Shown here: piece after piece, positions 1 to 7,940 of the stretch
Numbering within the stretch: position 1 is the stretch's first letter
Layout of the letters: the number at the start of each line of letters is the position of its first letter
Assembly: GCF_036663835.1 (NCBI RefSeq)
Contig: NZ_JAXOJT010000001.1
Span: 496,001 to 560,000 of the forward strand
Direction of reading: 5' to 3'
DNA from: Sphingomonas sp. LT1P40
Lineage (GTDB): Bacteria > Pseudomonadota > Alphaproteobacteria > Sphingomonadales > Sphingomonadaceae
DNA: 64,000 nt
Made by a program: the position numbers and the translations under genes
The notes under the pieces: generated by a model
Told to the model about the DNA's origin: nothing
Database searches by the model: none
Seen by the model: only the letters and a program-made list of their open reading frames with translations

Positions 1-901
1 GGCCAACGGTGCTTCGAATCCGTTCGGCGCAGGCGATTGCCTTTGGCAAACTCGTGTCCGGCAAACAGATCGCGAACTCCTCCCCGCCGACGCGACCGAA
101 CAGGTCGGTTGGGCGCAGGATGGCGGCACAGGCATTGGCAACGCCCTTAAGCACCCTGTCACCTGCCGGGTGGCCGAACTGATCGTTCACGCGCTTGAAG
201 TGGTCCAGATCGAAGGCCACGAGACTGAGGTCATGACCATGGCGGTCGAAGCGTTCGATTTCGCGAGCGACGCGATCGACGAACGCGCGTCGCGTCATGG
301 CGCCCGTCACATAATCGCGTTGCGCAATCGTGCGGAGTTCCAGCTCGTTCACGGCAAGGGCAGCGAATTCGCCCAACATGCCGATCTGGACGTCGGAGAA
401 TGTTCGACTGCGCGTATCGATCGCGCACAGCGACCCCAGATTATACCCGTCGCGCGAGCTCAACGGCACGCCGGCATAGCTGCGAATGCCCGGATCGCCC
501 ACGACCAGCGGATTTGTGGCAAAACGTGGATCGCGCGTGGCATCGGCGATCACCAGCGGTTCGCGCGTCATGATCGTATGCGCGCAAAAGGCGATGTCGC
601 GGGGCGTTTCGGTGGCGGCCAGACCCTGAATCGATTTGAACCACTGGCGGTCGTGATCGATCAGCGAAACGGCGCTGATCGGCACGTCCAAAACCGTGCG
701 CACCAGCGACGTCAGCTGCTCGAACCCCGCTTCTGGCGGCGTATCCAGAACCCGATGCCGGTCGAGAGCGGATTGACGTGCCGGTTCGTCCCGCAGCTTG
801 GCGTGCTTGCGATCTTGCAGCGCAACGCCATCGTCGGCATCTTCGAACGGGGACGAGGCCGCCGCTCGATGGCTTCCGATCTCTTTCGATTTGTGGACCA
901 T
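1..901 (-). CDS. GAF-GGDEF diguanylate cyclase (3' end outside window)
   Basis: Predicted cytoplasmic c-di-GMP synthase. Translating back from ATG at 901 gives about 300 residues and no stop before the window edge. After a 40-residue leader comes the segment RHRVLDTPPEAGFEQLT, typical of GAF domains that precede GGDEF. The GAF domain covers roughly residues 50-190. The GGDEF domain follows from about residue 205, with the nucleotide-binding sequence FDLDHFKRVND and the active-site signature GGEEF at residues 272-276, so the A-site is intact. No inhibitory-site RxxD is obvious in the part I can read. A BLUF gene lies 142 bp upstream on the same strand and a PilZ gene is 1.3 kb away, so the locus has both c-di-GMP synthesis and binding. 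The GAF ligand is unknown. Confidence 0.9.
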   Translation of the reverse strand, partial: MVHKSKEIGSHRAAASSPFEDADDGVALQDRKHAKLRDEPARQSALDRHRVLDTPPEAGFEQLTSLVRTVLDVPISAVSLIDHDRQWFKSIQGLAATETPRDIAFCAHTIMTREPLVIADATRDPRFATNPLVVGDPGIRSYAGVPLSSRDGYNLGSLCAIDTRSRTFSDVQIGMLGEFAALAVNELELRTIAQRDYVTGAMTRRAFVDRVAREIERFDRHGHDLSLVAFDLDHFKRVNDQFGHPAGDRVLKGVANACAAILRPTDLFGRVGGEEFAICLPDTSLPKAIACAERIRSTVG

Positions 902-1043
902 AGCGTGTGCAAATGCCCCGTTTTCAGTTAAGAAAGGGGTAACAGCCGATACCGTCAAAGCCGTGATACTGGCGTTTCGAGGCAATCGACAGCATGACGC
1001 GCAGCGCGTCCGGGCTTGCCGTCAAACAGCCGGAAAAGGCCGG

Positions 1044-1460
1044 TTAGAACGCGCCGGGAGCGACCAGCTCCTCCATCAGCCGCAGCAATGCGCTTGCTTC
1101 CACTTGACCCGCGTCGGCCGCCAAAACGCGCTCCACGGCGGTCGCCACAAAACCCGAGTCACCGTTATACGCCAGCGACCACCCCTCGAACCGTCGTCCG
1201 GTTGACGACGGCGGCGATAGCGTGACCAGATCGTCATGGCGCTCATCCGCGCTGATGATGGCACGCAACCGGTTAATCGCGCCACTCGACCCTTCGACGA
1301 GCTGTGCAAATCTTGCTCCCGTGAACAGCAACACGCCGGTGATGCCGTTTGCAGCGTTATGCGCTTGAGATTCCGCTAAGATATTCGCCACAGCCGCCGG
1401 CGCAGTCTCCACCGTCAAGCAGCTTCGACTGACATACATCCAGGTTGTCAACGTTCCCAC
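1044..1460 (-). CDS. BLUF-domain blue-light sensor, short stand-alone type
   Basis: BLUF (FAD-binding blue-light) domain protein of about 138 residues with little outside the domain. The flavin-contacting residues are present: Tyr in MYVSRS, Asn in NGITGVLLF, Gln in FAQLVEG, and Trp in FEGWSLAY. Short BLUF proteins usually signal by protein-protein contact rather than through a fused enzyme. The start is uncertain. I chose GTG at 1460, which puts the conserved Tyr at residue 9 as in other BLUF proteins and leaves 110 bp for the divergent promoters. A TTG at 1529 would add 23 residues but crowd the divergent regulator gene at 1571. A partner could be the neighbouring diguanylate cyclase or the FixJ-type regulator; this is inference from position only. 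Confidence 0.85.
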   Translation of the reverse strand: MGTLTTWMYVSRSCLTVETAPAAVANILAESQAHNAANGITGVLLFTGARFAQLVEGSSGAINRLRAIISADERHDDLVTLSPPSSTGRRFEGWSLAYNGDSGFVATAVERVLAADAGQVEASALLRLMEELVAPGAF

Positions 1461-1570
1461 CGGGCGGCTGTAGCCGACAGTGTTGCGGCGGACCAGCGGC
1501 GTTGGAGCGAAACTGACACCGGGCCGCAATTTCGGTTGCAGTCGTTACTGGGACGGCGCATCGTCGCGCG

Positions 1571-2212
1571 ATGGTACCGACGGCAACGACGGACATCGCC
1601 ACGCGGAGAGTATATGTTGTCGACGATGACAGCATGATCCGGCGGTCACTGTCGTTCGCTTTGGGCACCGCGGGGTTCGCCGTGCGTCCCTTCGCCTCTG
1701 GTAATGATTTCATCGACGAACTGTCGGCACTGCCCCTTGGTTGCGTGCTTCTGGACTTGCGCATGCCGGGGATGGACGGTTTCGCGCTACTCGACCTCCT
1801 TCACAACAGCCATTGCGACCTGCCCGTGATCGTGATGACCGGACATGGCGATGTCGTCACCGCCGTGCGGGCGATGAAGGCGGGGGCGAGAGACTTTATC
1901 GAAAAGCCGTTCGACGATGCCGCGTTGCGGGACATGCTGGAACAGACGTTCGAACACCTTGCTGACGGCGTTCCCAGCGCAAACATCCGGGCGCAGGCAA
2001 GGGCGCGACTGGCGGCTCTCACGCCGCGCGAGTTCGACGTCCTTCGCGCACTGGCCGGCGGGCTGCCCAACAAGGTCATTGCCGATCGCCTCACGCTGAG
2101 CGTGCGCACGGTCGAGATGCACCGCGCGAACATGATGGACCGGCTGGGGCTGACCTCGCTTGCTGATCTGCTTCGGCTCGCATTTACGGCCGATGTCGAG
2201 CCGATGAAATAG
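1571..2212 (+). CDS. FixJ/NarL-family two-component response regulator
   Basis: 213-residue transcription regulator. The receiver domain (residues 13-125) has the acidic cluster DDD18-20, phospho-acceptor Asp62 in LLDLRMPGMDG, Thr90 in MTGHGD and Lys112 in EKPFD. A LuxR-type helix-turn-helix follows at about 145-205 (LTPREFDVLRALAGG, then SVRTVEMHRANMMDRLG). The architecture and linker are those of FixJ/TodT regulators. The probable cognate kinase is the PAS histidine kinase at 2976-4094, separated from it by the PilZ gene. The gene is divergent from the BLUF gene. ATG at 1571 is the first good start before the receiver fold. Target genes are not known. Confidence 0.9.
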   Translation: MVPTATTDIATRRVYVVDDDSMIRRSLSFALGTAGFAVRPFASGNDFIDELSALPLGCVLLDLRMPGMDGFALLDLLHNSHCDLPVIVMTGHGDVVTAVRAMKAGARDFIEKPFDDAALRDMLEQTFEHLADGVPSANIRAQARARLAALTPREFDVLRALAGGLPNKVIADRLTLSVRTVEMHRANMMDRLGLTSLADLLRLAFTADVEPMK

Positions 2213-2225
2213 CCCGACTGCGCCC

Positions 2226-2849
2226 CTAAAGCTTGCGGACCGAACCCAGCTCGTTGGGCGTGAACGGTTCCAGAAACATCACGCCGGCAATCCGGTCCTG
2301 CGACCAGCGCACCACGCCCCGGCGCTCTATCCCGGATGGCAGTGTGATCTTGACCTGCAGCCCTTCGCAAAAGCTGCCGTCATGGATCAGTTTCATGCCG
2401 CGTTGCGATACATCAGCCACCTCGACGACGCGCGTGCCATTGGCCCCTCGCGAAAGCGCGGAGGTCGCCACCTTGAGCCTGAGGGGACGTGCGGTTGCCG
2501 CCCTGGCCTGAAGGGCAAGCTGCCCCAGCAGTGCCGGGCTGTCGATCTGCTCGTCCAGTTGCAACCCGCAATCCGCACCATCCGTCCACACGACGCGACC
2601 GTTGATGGTGACATTTTCGGCAAGCTCGATGACCAGTCGATCGCCAAGGCAGACGGGCAGTTGCATGCGCAACCTGACACCGTCGTCCGAAATATTCTGA
2701 ACCCGCGCAAATCCCTGGTCGTTGCCGTTATCGACCCGGGCGATCTTGAAAACGGTTTGAACGCGCATGCCGGACCGGCGGTCTTCCACTGGCTCCGTCG
2801 ATGCTGAGATGGATGCCAATGCGTGCGTGGTTTTCGATTCGATGTGCAT
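2226..2849 (-). CDS. tandem PilZ-domain protein
   Basis: 207-residue protein with two consecutive PilZ folds. The first (about residues 25-110) has the c-di-GMP-binding pieces: DRRSGMR carries the RxxxR motif and NISDDG the (D/N)xSxxG motif. The second (about 118-205) keeps ADVSQRG but its arginine motif is degenerate, so it may only dimerise or stabilise the protein. Start choice: the frame is open to ATG 2867, but ATG 2849 has a GGGAGG Shine-Dalgarno sequence 6 nt upstream and is preferred. It is convergent with the response-regulator gene (13 bp between stops) and downstream of the histidine kinase on the same strand. A c-di-GMP effector beside a GGDEF enzyme suggests a local signalling circuit. 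Confidence 0.85.
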   Translation of the reverse strand: MHIESKTTHALASISASTEPVEDRRSGMRVQTVFKIARVDNGNDQGFARVQNISDDGVRLRMQLPVCLGDRLVIELAENVTINGRVVWTDGADCGLQLDEQIDSPALLGQLALQARAATARPLRLKVATSALSRGANGTRVVEVADVSQRGMKLIHDGSFCEGLQVKITLPSGIERRGVVRWSQDRIAGVMFLEPFTPNELGSVRKL

Positions 2850-2975
2850 AAGTTTCCTCCCGAACATCGGAGTGGCACATCGCCACAGGGCAGGAAATCT
2901 AGCGATATTACGGGCCGAGAAGTAACGCTTCGGAAACGATTTTCGACCGGCGGTCTTGTCTCGCTCGGTCAGGCC

Positions 2976-4094
2976 TTACGCTGTTTTGTCGCCAAAGATG
3001 GGCAGGGAGAAGGCGAAGGTCGAGCCTTCCGGACCGCTGGCTTCAATCCACAGCTCGCCGCCATGCGCTTCCACGATCATTCGCGAGATCGACAGGCCCA
3101 CGCCCATGCCGTTTGGCTTGCTCGAATCCATCCACTGAAAGCCGGACCGCGGCATATCGACTGGTATGCCCCGGCCGGTATCGGCAATCCGGATTGTCGC
3201 GAGACCAGCGGTGGTGGAGCCCGATATCCTCACCTTGCTGTGCCCCGCTGCCTTGGTCGCTTCACACGCGTTGCGCAGCAAATTGATCACGACCTGCTGG
3301 ATTTGAACGCGGTCGCCTTCCAGTTCGATGCCTGCAATGACCGAATTGTCGATATGGATTCCCTCGCAACCCGGGATGTTCACGATCGTCAGGCACTCGG
3401 CGATGACCTCGCCCAGGTCTAGCATCTCGCGAACCGGTCGCCGCCGCTGGGTGAGGTTGCGCACGCGGCGAATGATGTCACCGGCCCGCTGCGAACTTTC
3501 GCCAATCGCATCGAGCGTGTCGATCATCTCCTGCGAAGACGGCGTGCCGCCCTCGGCCTGCCGACGCGCGCCGGCGGCATAGCTTCCGATCGCGGATAGC
3601 GGCTGGTTCAGCTCGTGCGCCAGCGTCGTCGCCAGCATTTCCATCGCGCTGACGCGGGATACGTCCATCAATTTGGTTTGCAGGACCAGCACTTCGTCGC
3701 GCGCCAGCTTTTGCGCCGTTACGTCATAGCCCTCGCAGAACAGACCCGTGATATGGCCGTCGGCATCGCGCACGGGTTGATAGACGAAGTCGATATAGTG
3801 CTGGGCGGGCTCACGCCCTTTCCGGGTCAGCGTGATCGGCATGTTGCGACCGACAAATGGCTCGCCGGTCGCATAGACCTTGTCGAGCAGCGCGATAAAT
3901 CCTTGCGCTACGATTTCGGGAAGTGTGTCGACGACCTTCTGTCCGACCAGATCTTCGCGGCCTACCAGGCGTTGGTAGGACGCGTTGGCAAAGGTGAACA
4001 GATGCTCTGGTCCGTGCGACGTCGCGATGAACCCGGGGGCATATCGATAGATTGCGTTTAGCGCATTTTGGTCTTGTGTCGCCGATACAGTCAT
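2976..4094 (-). CDS. PAS-domain sensor histidine kinase (FixL-like architecture)
   Basis: 372-residue soluble kinase. A PAS domain covers about residues 8-130 (NASYQRLVGRED, DFVYQPVRDADGHITG). A dimerisation/H-box follows with His160 in LAHELNQPLSAIG, the FixL-type form. The ATPase domain has the N-box INLLRNACEA, G1 DTGRGIP and G2 GMGVGLSISR. There are no membrane segments, so it senses a cytoplasmic cue. I see no clear haem-ligand histidine of FixL in the PAS core, so oxygen sensing should not be assumed. The open frame extends upstream into the tRNA-Pro gene; ATG 4094 is the sensible start because the extension has no domain and overlaps the tRNA. It probably pairs with the FixJ-like regulator at 1571-2212. 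Confidence 0.88.
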   Translation of the reverse strand: MTVSATQDQNALNAIYRYAPGFIATSHGPEHLFTFANASYQRLVGREDLVGQKVVDTLPEIVAQGFIALLDKVYATGEPFVGRNMPITLTRKGREPAQHYIDFVYQPVRDADGHITGLFCEGYDVTAQKLARDEVLVLQTKLMDVSRVSAMEMLATTLAHELNQPLSAIGSYAAGARRQAEGGTPSSQEMIDTLDAIGESSQRAGDIIRRVRNLTQRRRPVREMLDLGEVIAECLTIVNIPGCEGIHIDNSVIAGIELEGDRVQIQQVVINLLRNACEATKAAGHSKVRISGSTTAGLATIRIADTGRGIPVDMPRSGFQWMDSSKPNGMGVGLSISRMIVEAHGGELWIEASGPEGSTFAFSLPIFGDKTA

Positions 4095-4297
4095 TCGGGA
4101 GGCCTGATTTACGCAAGAGCGCGGTTCAGCAGTTTCACAGGTTAGCCTAGCTGGGCGCAGGTCTGCGCTATTACTAACCTGCAAGGGCTGACGTGAATGC
4201 TTACGATCTAAAAGCGCGGCGACGCGATTGGTTGCAGTGGCATGGCTTAACGCTTCGCAAGCGACCCGATTGGGCGCGCCACTGCCCCGATAACTCT

Positions 4298-4374
4298 TGG
4301 TCGGGGCGACAGGATTCGAACCTGCGACCCCCACACCCCCAGTGTGATGCGCTACCAGGCTGCGCTACGCCCCG
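4298..4374 (-). tRNA. tRNA-Pro (anticodon GGG)
   Basis: Cloverleaf read from the minus strand: acceptor stem CGGGGCG pairs with CGCCCCG, D-arm GCGC/GCGC with loop AGCCTGGTA, anticodon stem TCACA/TGTGG (one G-U) with loop CTGGGGG giving anticodon GGG, T-arm GCAGG TTCGAAT CCTGT, discriminator A. CCA is encoded at 4300-4298. This gene explains the tRNA-like N-terminal extension that the kinase frame would otherwise have. Confidence 0.95.
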
Positions 4375-4556
4375 ACCGAAGGAGCGCGCTCTAGGCCCGC
4401 CGCGCGGGCGATGCAAGTGCAACAACGCCAACCCGTTGCCCACAGGCCACCACTCGCCAGCGGTTGCACGCCCGCACCCCCCATGCTAGCGCCCGCGGCT
4501 TGAACACGGGGGCTCCGCTCCCCACTATTTCTGGCCAACAGAGGCCCGGGGACGCC

Positions 4557-4898
4557 ATGATTATCACACCAGCATATGCACAGGCCGCAGGCGCGGCGAG
4601 TCAGGGCGGCGCCGCCGCATCGTTCCTGTCGATCGCGCCGCTCGTCCTCATCTTCGTCGCCTTCTACTTCCTGATGATTCGCCCGCAGCAAAAGCGGATG
4701 AAGCAGCTTCGCGCCACGGTCGATGCGATGAAGAAGAACGACACGGTCATCACCGCCGGCGGTCTGGTCGGCAAGGTCGTGTCGGTCGACGACATCTATG
4801 CCAATGTCGAGATCGCGACCGGCGTGAAGGTCAAGGTGGTCAAGGCGACCATCGTCGAGGTTCAGCCGCTCGGCGGCGGCAAGCCCGCGAACGACTGA
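4557..4898 (+). CDS. yajC: Sec translocon accessory protein YajC
   Basis: 113-residue inner-membrane protein that associates with SecDF at the SecYEG translocon. One transmembrane helix (about residues 25-45, LVLIFVAFYFLMI) is followed by the family hallmark RPQQKRMKQ and a small cytoplasmic beta domain (DTVITAGGLVGKV). The frame is open from 4464, but the ATG at 4557 gives the standard YajC length. Its stop overlaps the secD start (TGATG, one shared base), so the two are translationally coupled in a yajC-secD-secF operon. Confidence 0.96.
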   Translation: MIITPAYAQAAGAASQGGAAASFLSIAPLVLIFVAFYFLMIRPQQKRMKQLRATVDAMKKNDTVITAGGLVGKVVSVDDIYANVEIATGVKVKVVKATIVEVQPLGGGKPAND

Positions 4899-6544
4899 TG
4901 CTCGATTTTCCGAAGTGGAAGATTTGGTCGGTCTGGCTGACCATCGCGCTGTGCGCATTGCTGGCGATCCCCAGCTTCGTGCCGGAGCGGGTGCGCGAGA
5001 CCTGGCCGACCTGGATTCCACAGCCGACGATCAACCTCGGCCTCGATCTGGCGGGTGGCAGCTCGATCCTGCTTGAGGCGGACGTCGCCGATCTGGCGAA
5101 GACGCGCCTGGCGGCCAAGCGCGACGAGATCGAGACCGAGTTCCGCCGTCAGGATCCCCGTATCGACATCGGCGAAATCTCGATGCGCGACGGCGTGATC
5201 GGCTTCATGGTCCGCGATGTGAGCAAGGTCGATGCGGCGCGCGAACGCCTGCTTCAGATCACCGGCAGCGGCGTCGGCATGTCCGGCCAGCGCGACTGGA
5301 CGATCGAGGTTCAGGACGGCACCCGTTTCATCGTCACGCAGACCCAGGCCGGCCTGACCGCCGCGATCACGCAAGCGATGGCCGATGCCCGCGAAGTGGT
5401 CGATCGCCGCATCAACGCGCTCGGCACGCTGGAGCCGACCATCGTCCTCGAAGGCAAGAACCGCATTCTTGTCGAGGTGCCGGGCCTGAAGGACCCGGAG
5501 GCGCTGAAGGCGTTGCTGGGCAGGACCGCACGGCTTGAGTTCAAGCTGGTCGATATCACCGCCAACCCCGCGCAGATCGCGGCGGGGACTGCGCCGATCG
5601 GCAGCGAGATCCTGCCTTACCCCGACGCGCCCCCCGGCATCCCCTATGTCGCCTATCCGACGCAGGAGGGTCACAAGCCGCAGATCGCGTTGAAGCGCCA
5701 GACGATCGTCAGCGGCGATCAGCTGATCGATTCCAAACAGGAATATGAGCAGCAGACCAACGCCCCGGTGGTCGCCTTCACCTTTGACTCCAATGGTGGC
5801 CGCAATTTCGCGCGGGCAACTCAGCAGAATACCGGCAAGCCGTTTGCGATCATCGTCGATGGCAATGTCATCTCCGCGCCGAACATCAACGAACCGATCC
5901 TGGGCGGTCGCGGCCAGATCTCCGGCGGCTTCACCGTCGAGAGCGCCAACGAACTCGCCATCGCACTGCGCTCGGGCAAACTGCCCGTCGCGCTGAAGGT
6001 GGTCGAGGAGCGCACGGTTTCGGCGGAGCTGGGCGCGGAGTCGATCGAGAAGGGCATATTGGCCGGCATCGTCGGCACGATCGCGCTGATCGGCTTCATG
6101 CTGTTCACCTATCTGCGCTTCGGCATTTATACCGCCGCGGCGTTGTTGGTGAACGCGATCATGGTGCTGGGCATTATGGCGTTCTTTGGTGCCACGCTGA
6201 CGCTGCCCGGTATCGCGGGCTTCGTGCTGACGATCGGTGCGGCGGTGGACGCCAACGTGCTCATCAACGAACGCATTCGTGAGGAACAGCGCATGCGCAA
6301 TCGTGCCGCGATCCCGTCGGTCGAGTTCGGCTATAAGGAGGCGAGCCGCGCCATTTTCGACGCGAACATCACCAACGTCATCTCGGCGGTCATCATGTTC
6401 ATCTTCGGCTCCGGCCCGATCCGCGGCTTTGCCGTGGTCCTCGCCATCGGCATCGTCACTTCGGTTTTCACCGGCGTTACCTTCACCCGTCTGCTCGTCG
6501 CGGACTGGCTGAAGCGCAATCGTCCGAAATCGATCAACATTTAA
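4898..6544 (+). CDS. secD: protein translocase subunit SecD
   Basis: 548-residue RND-type membrane protein that uses the proton-motive force to help pull preproteins through SecYEG. It has an N-terminal transmembrane helix (about 10-28), the SecD signature GLDLAGGSSILLEAD near residue 47, a large periplasmic region with P1 and head domains, and a C-terminal block of five transmembrane helices (about 375-535) that includes GAAVDANVLINERIREE, the conserved segment with the proton-relay Asp. The length fits SecD proteins that are separate from SecF. It overlaps yajC by one base and lies 13 bp before secF. Confidence 0.97.
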   Translation: MLDFPKWKIWSVWLTIALCALLAIPSFVPERVRETWPTWIPQPTINLGLDLAGGSSILLEADVADLAKTRLAAKRDEIETEFRRQDPRIDIGEISMRDGVIGFMVRDVSKVDAARERLLQITGSGVGMSGQRDWTIEVQDGTRFIVTQTQAGLTAAITQAMADAREVVDRRINALGTLEPTIVLEGKNRILVEVPGLKDPEALKALLGRTARLEFKLVDITANPAQIAAGTAPIGSEILPYPDAPPGIPYVAYPTQEGHKPQIALKRQTIVSGDQLIDSKQEYEQQTNAPVVAFTFDSNGGRNFARATQQNTGKPFAIIVDGNVISAPNINEPILGGRGQISGGFTVESANELAIALRSGKLPVALKVVEERTVSAELGAESIEKGILAGIVGTIALIGFMLFTYLRFGIYTAAALLVNAIMVLGIMAFFGATLTLPGIAGFVLTIGAAVDANVLINERIREEQRMRNRAAIPSVEFGYKEASRAIFDANITNVISAVIMFIFGSGPIRGFAVVLAIGIVTSVFTGVTFTRLLVADWLKRNRPKSINI

Positions 6545-6557
6545 GGGCCGCCGGAAA

Positions 6558-7538
6558 ATGCGTCCGCTGAAACTCGTTCCCGACGACACGAATATCGCAT
6601 TCCTGAAATACCGGAACATTGCGATGGCGTTGTCGATGCTGCTCATCATCGGCTCGCTGGTGCTGTGCGTGGTCAAAGGCTTCAATTTGGGCATCGATTT
6701 CATCGGTGGCCAGCAGACCCGCGTCACCTTTACCCAGCCGGTCGATATCGAAGCGCTGGGCAGCCGGGTCGAGGCGCTTGGCGTGGGCGAGGCGACGATC
6801 CAGCGCAGCGGCACGTCGAACGAATATTCGATCCGCACGCCGCTGCCCGAAGGTGGCGAGGACGCCGCGAACAAGGCCGCGAGCAACATCCGCGCCGCCG
6901 TGCTGAAGGACTATCCCGGCGCGCAGGTCGGTGCAGCGTCCAGCGTGTCGGGCAAGGTTTCGGAGGAGCTGTTCCGCAACGGCGCGCTCAGCCTCGCGCT
7001 CGCCGCGATCGGCATTGCGCTCTATATCTGGTTCCGGTTCGAGTGGCAGTTCGGCGTCGGCGCATTGTTCGCGCTGTTCCACGACGTCGCGCTGACATTA
7101 GGCTTCTTCGCGCTGACCCAGCTTGAGTTCGACCTCAACATCGTAGCCGCGATCCTCACGATCATCGGCTATTCGTTGAACGACACCATCGTCGTCTACG
7201 ATCGCATCCGCGAGAATATGCGCAAATACCGCAAGATGGAGATGGAGGAACTGCTCAACCTCTCGATCAACGAAACGCTGTCGCGCACCGTCGTCACCTC
7301 GCTGTCGATCGGCATCGTGCTCACGATCCTGCTGGTGTTGGGTCCGGACGTGATCTTCGGCTTCACCGCCGCGATGCTTCTCGGCATCGTCATCGGCACC
7401 TTCTCGTCGGTCTATGTCTCCGCCGCGATCCTGTTGTGGCTGCGGCTGAAGCCCGACAGCTTCCTGCCCAAGGAAGTCGCCCCCGGCGCAAAGGGTGCCG
7501 AGGGTGCGGAGCGGGTCAGCTTCAAGGACATGCCGTAA
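6558..7538 (+). CDS. secF: protein translocase subunit SecF
   Basis: 326-residue partner of SecD. An N-terminal helix at about 22-42 is followed by the SecF motif GIDFIGGQQTRVTF. The periplasmic domain is short, and five C-terminal helices contain SLNDTIVVYDRIRENMRK, the conserved TM segment and following cytoplasmic loop. After the last helix there is a charged tail of about 30 residues (AKGAEGAERVSFKDMP). The stop codon abuts the ATG of the next gene, so the operon continues. Confidence 0.97.
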   Translation: MRPLKLVPDDTNIAFLKYRNIAMALSMLLIIGSLVLCVVKGFNLGIDFIGGQQTRVTFTQPVDIEALGSRVEALGVGEATIQRSGTSNEYSIRTPLPEGGEDAANKAASNIRAAVLKDYPGAQVGAASSVSGKVSEELFRNGALSLALAAIGIALYIWFRFEWQFGVGALFALFHDVALTLGFFALTQLEFDLNIVAAILTIIGYSLNDTIVVYDRIRENMRKYRKMEMEELLNLSINETLSRTVVTSLSIGIVLTILLVLGPDVIFGFTAAMLLGIVIGTFSSVYVSAAILLWLRLKPDSFLPKEVAPGAKGAEGAERVSFKDMP

Positions 7539-7901
7539 ATGCGGATGGATCGGTCCCGGGCTGAGGGACCGGTCGTTTCCGGGTTCTCGGGTCGCGGGTT
7601 CCGGGTGGACGACAATGTCTATGAAGGCATCCTGCTGACCCCGTCGCGCGCCGACGGCTGGGCACCGCCGTCGCTGGATCAGTTGACCCCGGCCGATTTC
7701 GCCCCGCTGCTGGCGCTCGACCCGTTGCCCGAATTCGTCATCCTCGGCACCGGATCGACATTGCGGCGCCCGTCGCCCGCACTCGAAGCCGCGCTGCCCT
7801 TTGGCATCGAGATCATGGACAGCCGCGCCGCCGCCCGTGCATGGGGCGTGTTGCGCGCCGAACTCCGCTGGATCGCCGCCGCGCTCTACCCGCTTGATTA
7901 A
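7539..7901 (+). CDS. Mth938-like domain protein (DUF498/NDUFAF3 family)
   Basis: 120-residue protein of the Mth938/NDUFAF3 fold, recognised from LTPADFAPLLAL, PEFVILGTGS and FGIEIMDSRAAARAW. Mitochondrial members help assemble complex I; the bacterial role is not established. It starts directly after the secF stop codon with no gap. This secF neighbour is common in alphaproteobacteria. No signal peptide or membrane helix is visible. Confidence is high for the family and low for any function. Confidence 0.88.
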   Translation: MRMDRSRAEGPVVSGFSGRGFRVDDNVYEGILLTPSRADGWAPPSLDQLTPADFAPLLALDPLPEFVILGTGSTLRRPSPALEAALPFGIEIMDSRAAARAWGVLRAELRWIAAALYPLD

Positions 7902-7940
7902 GGGCGTTTTTCAAATAATCTGATCGCAGGGGGACTTGCG

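Noticed and set aside
4095-4334. N-terminal extension of the histidine kinase to 4334
   Set aside because: It translates the tRNA-Pro gene ([11 protein letters not shown] is the tell-tale tRNA reading), so ATG 4094 is used.
4862-6889. Open frame of 675 codons on the minus strand across secD
   Set aside because: Antisense shadow of secD and the start of secF, which are unmistakable on the plus strand.
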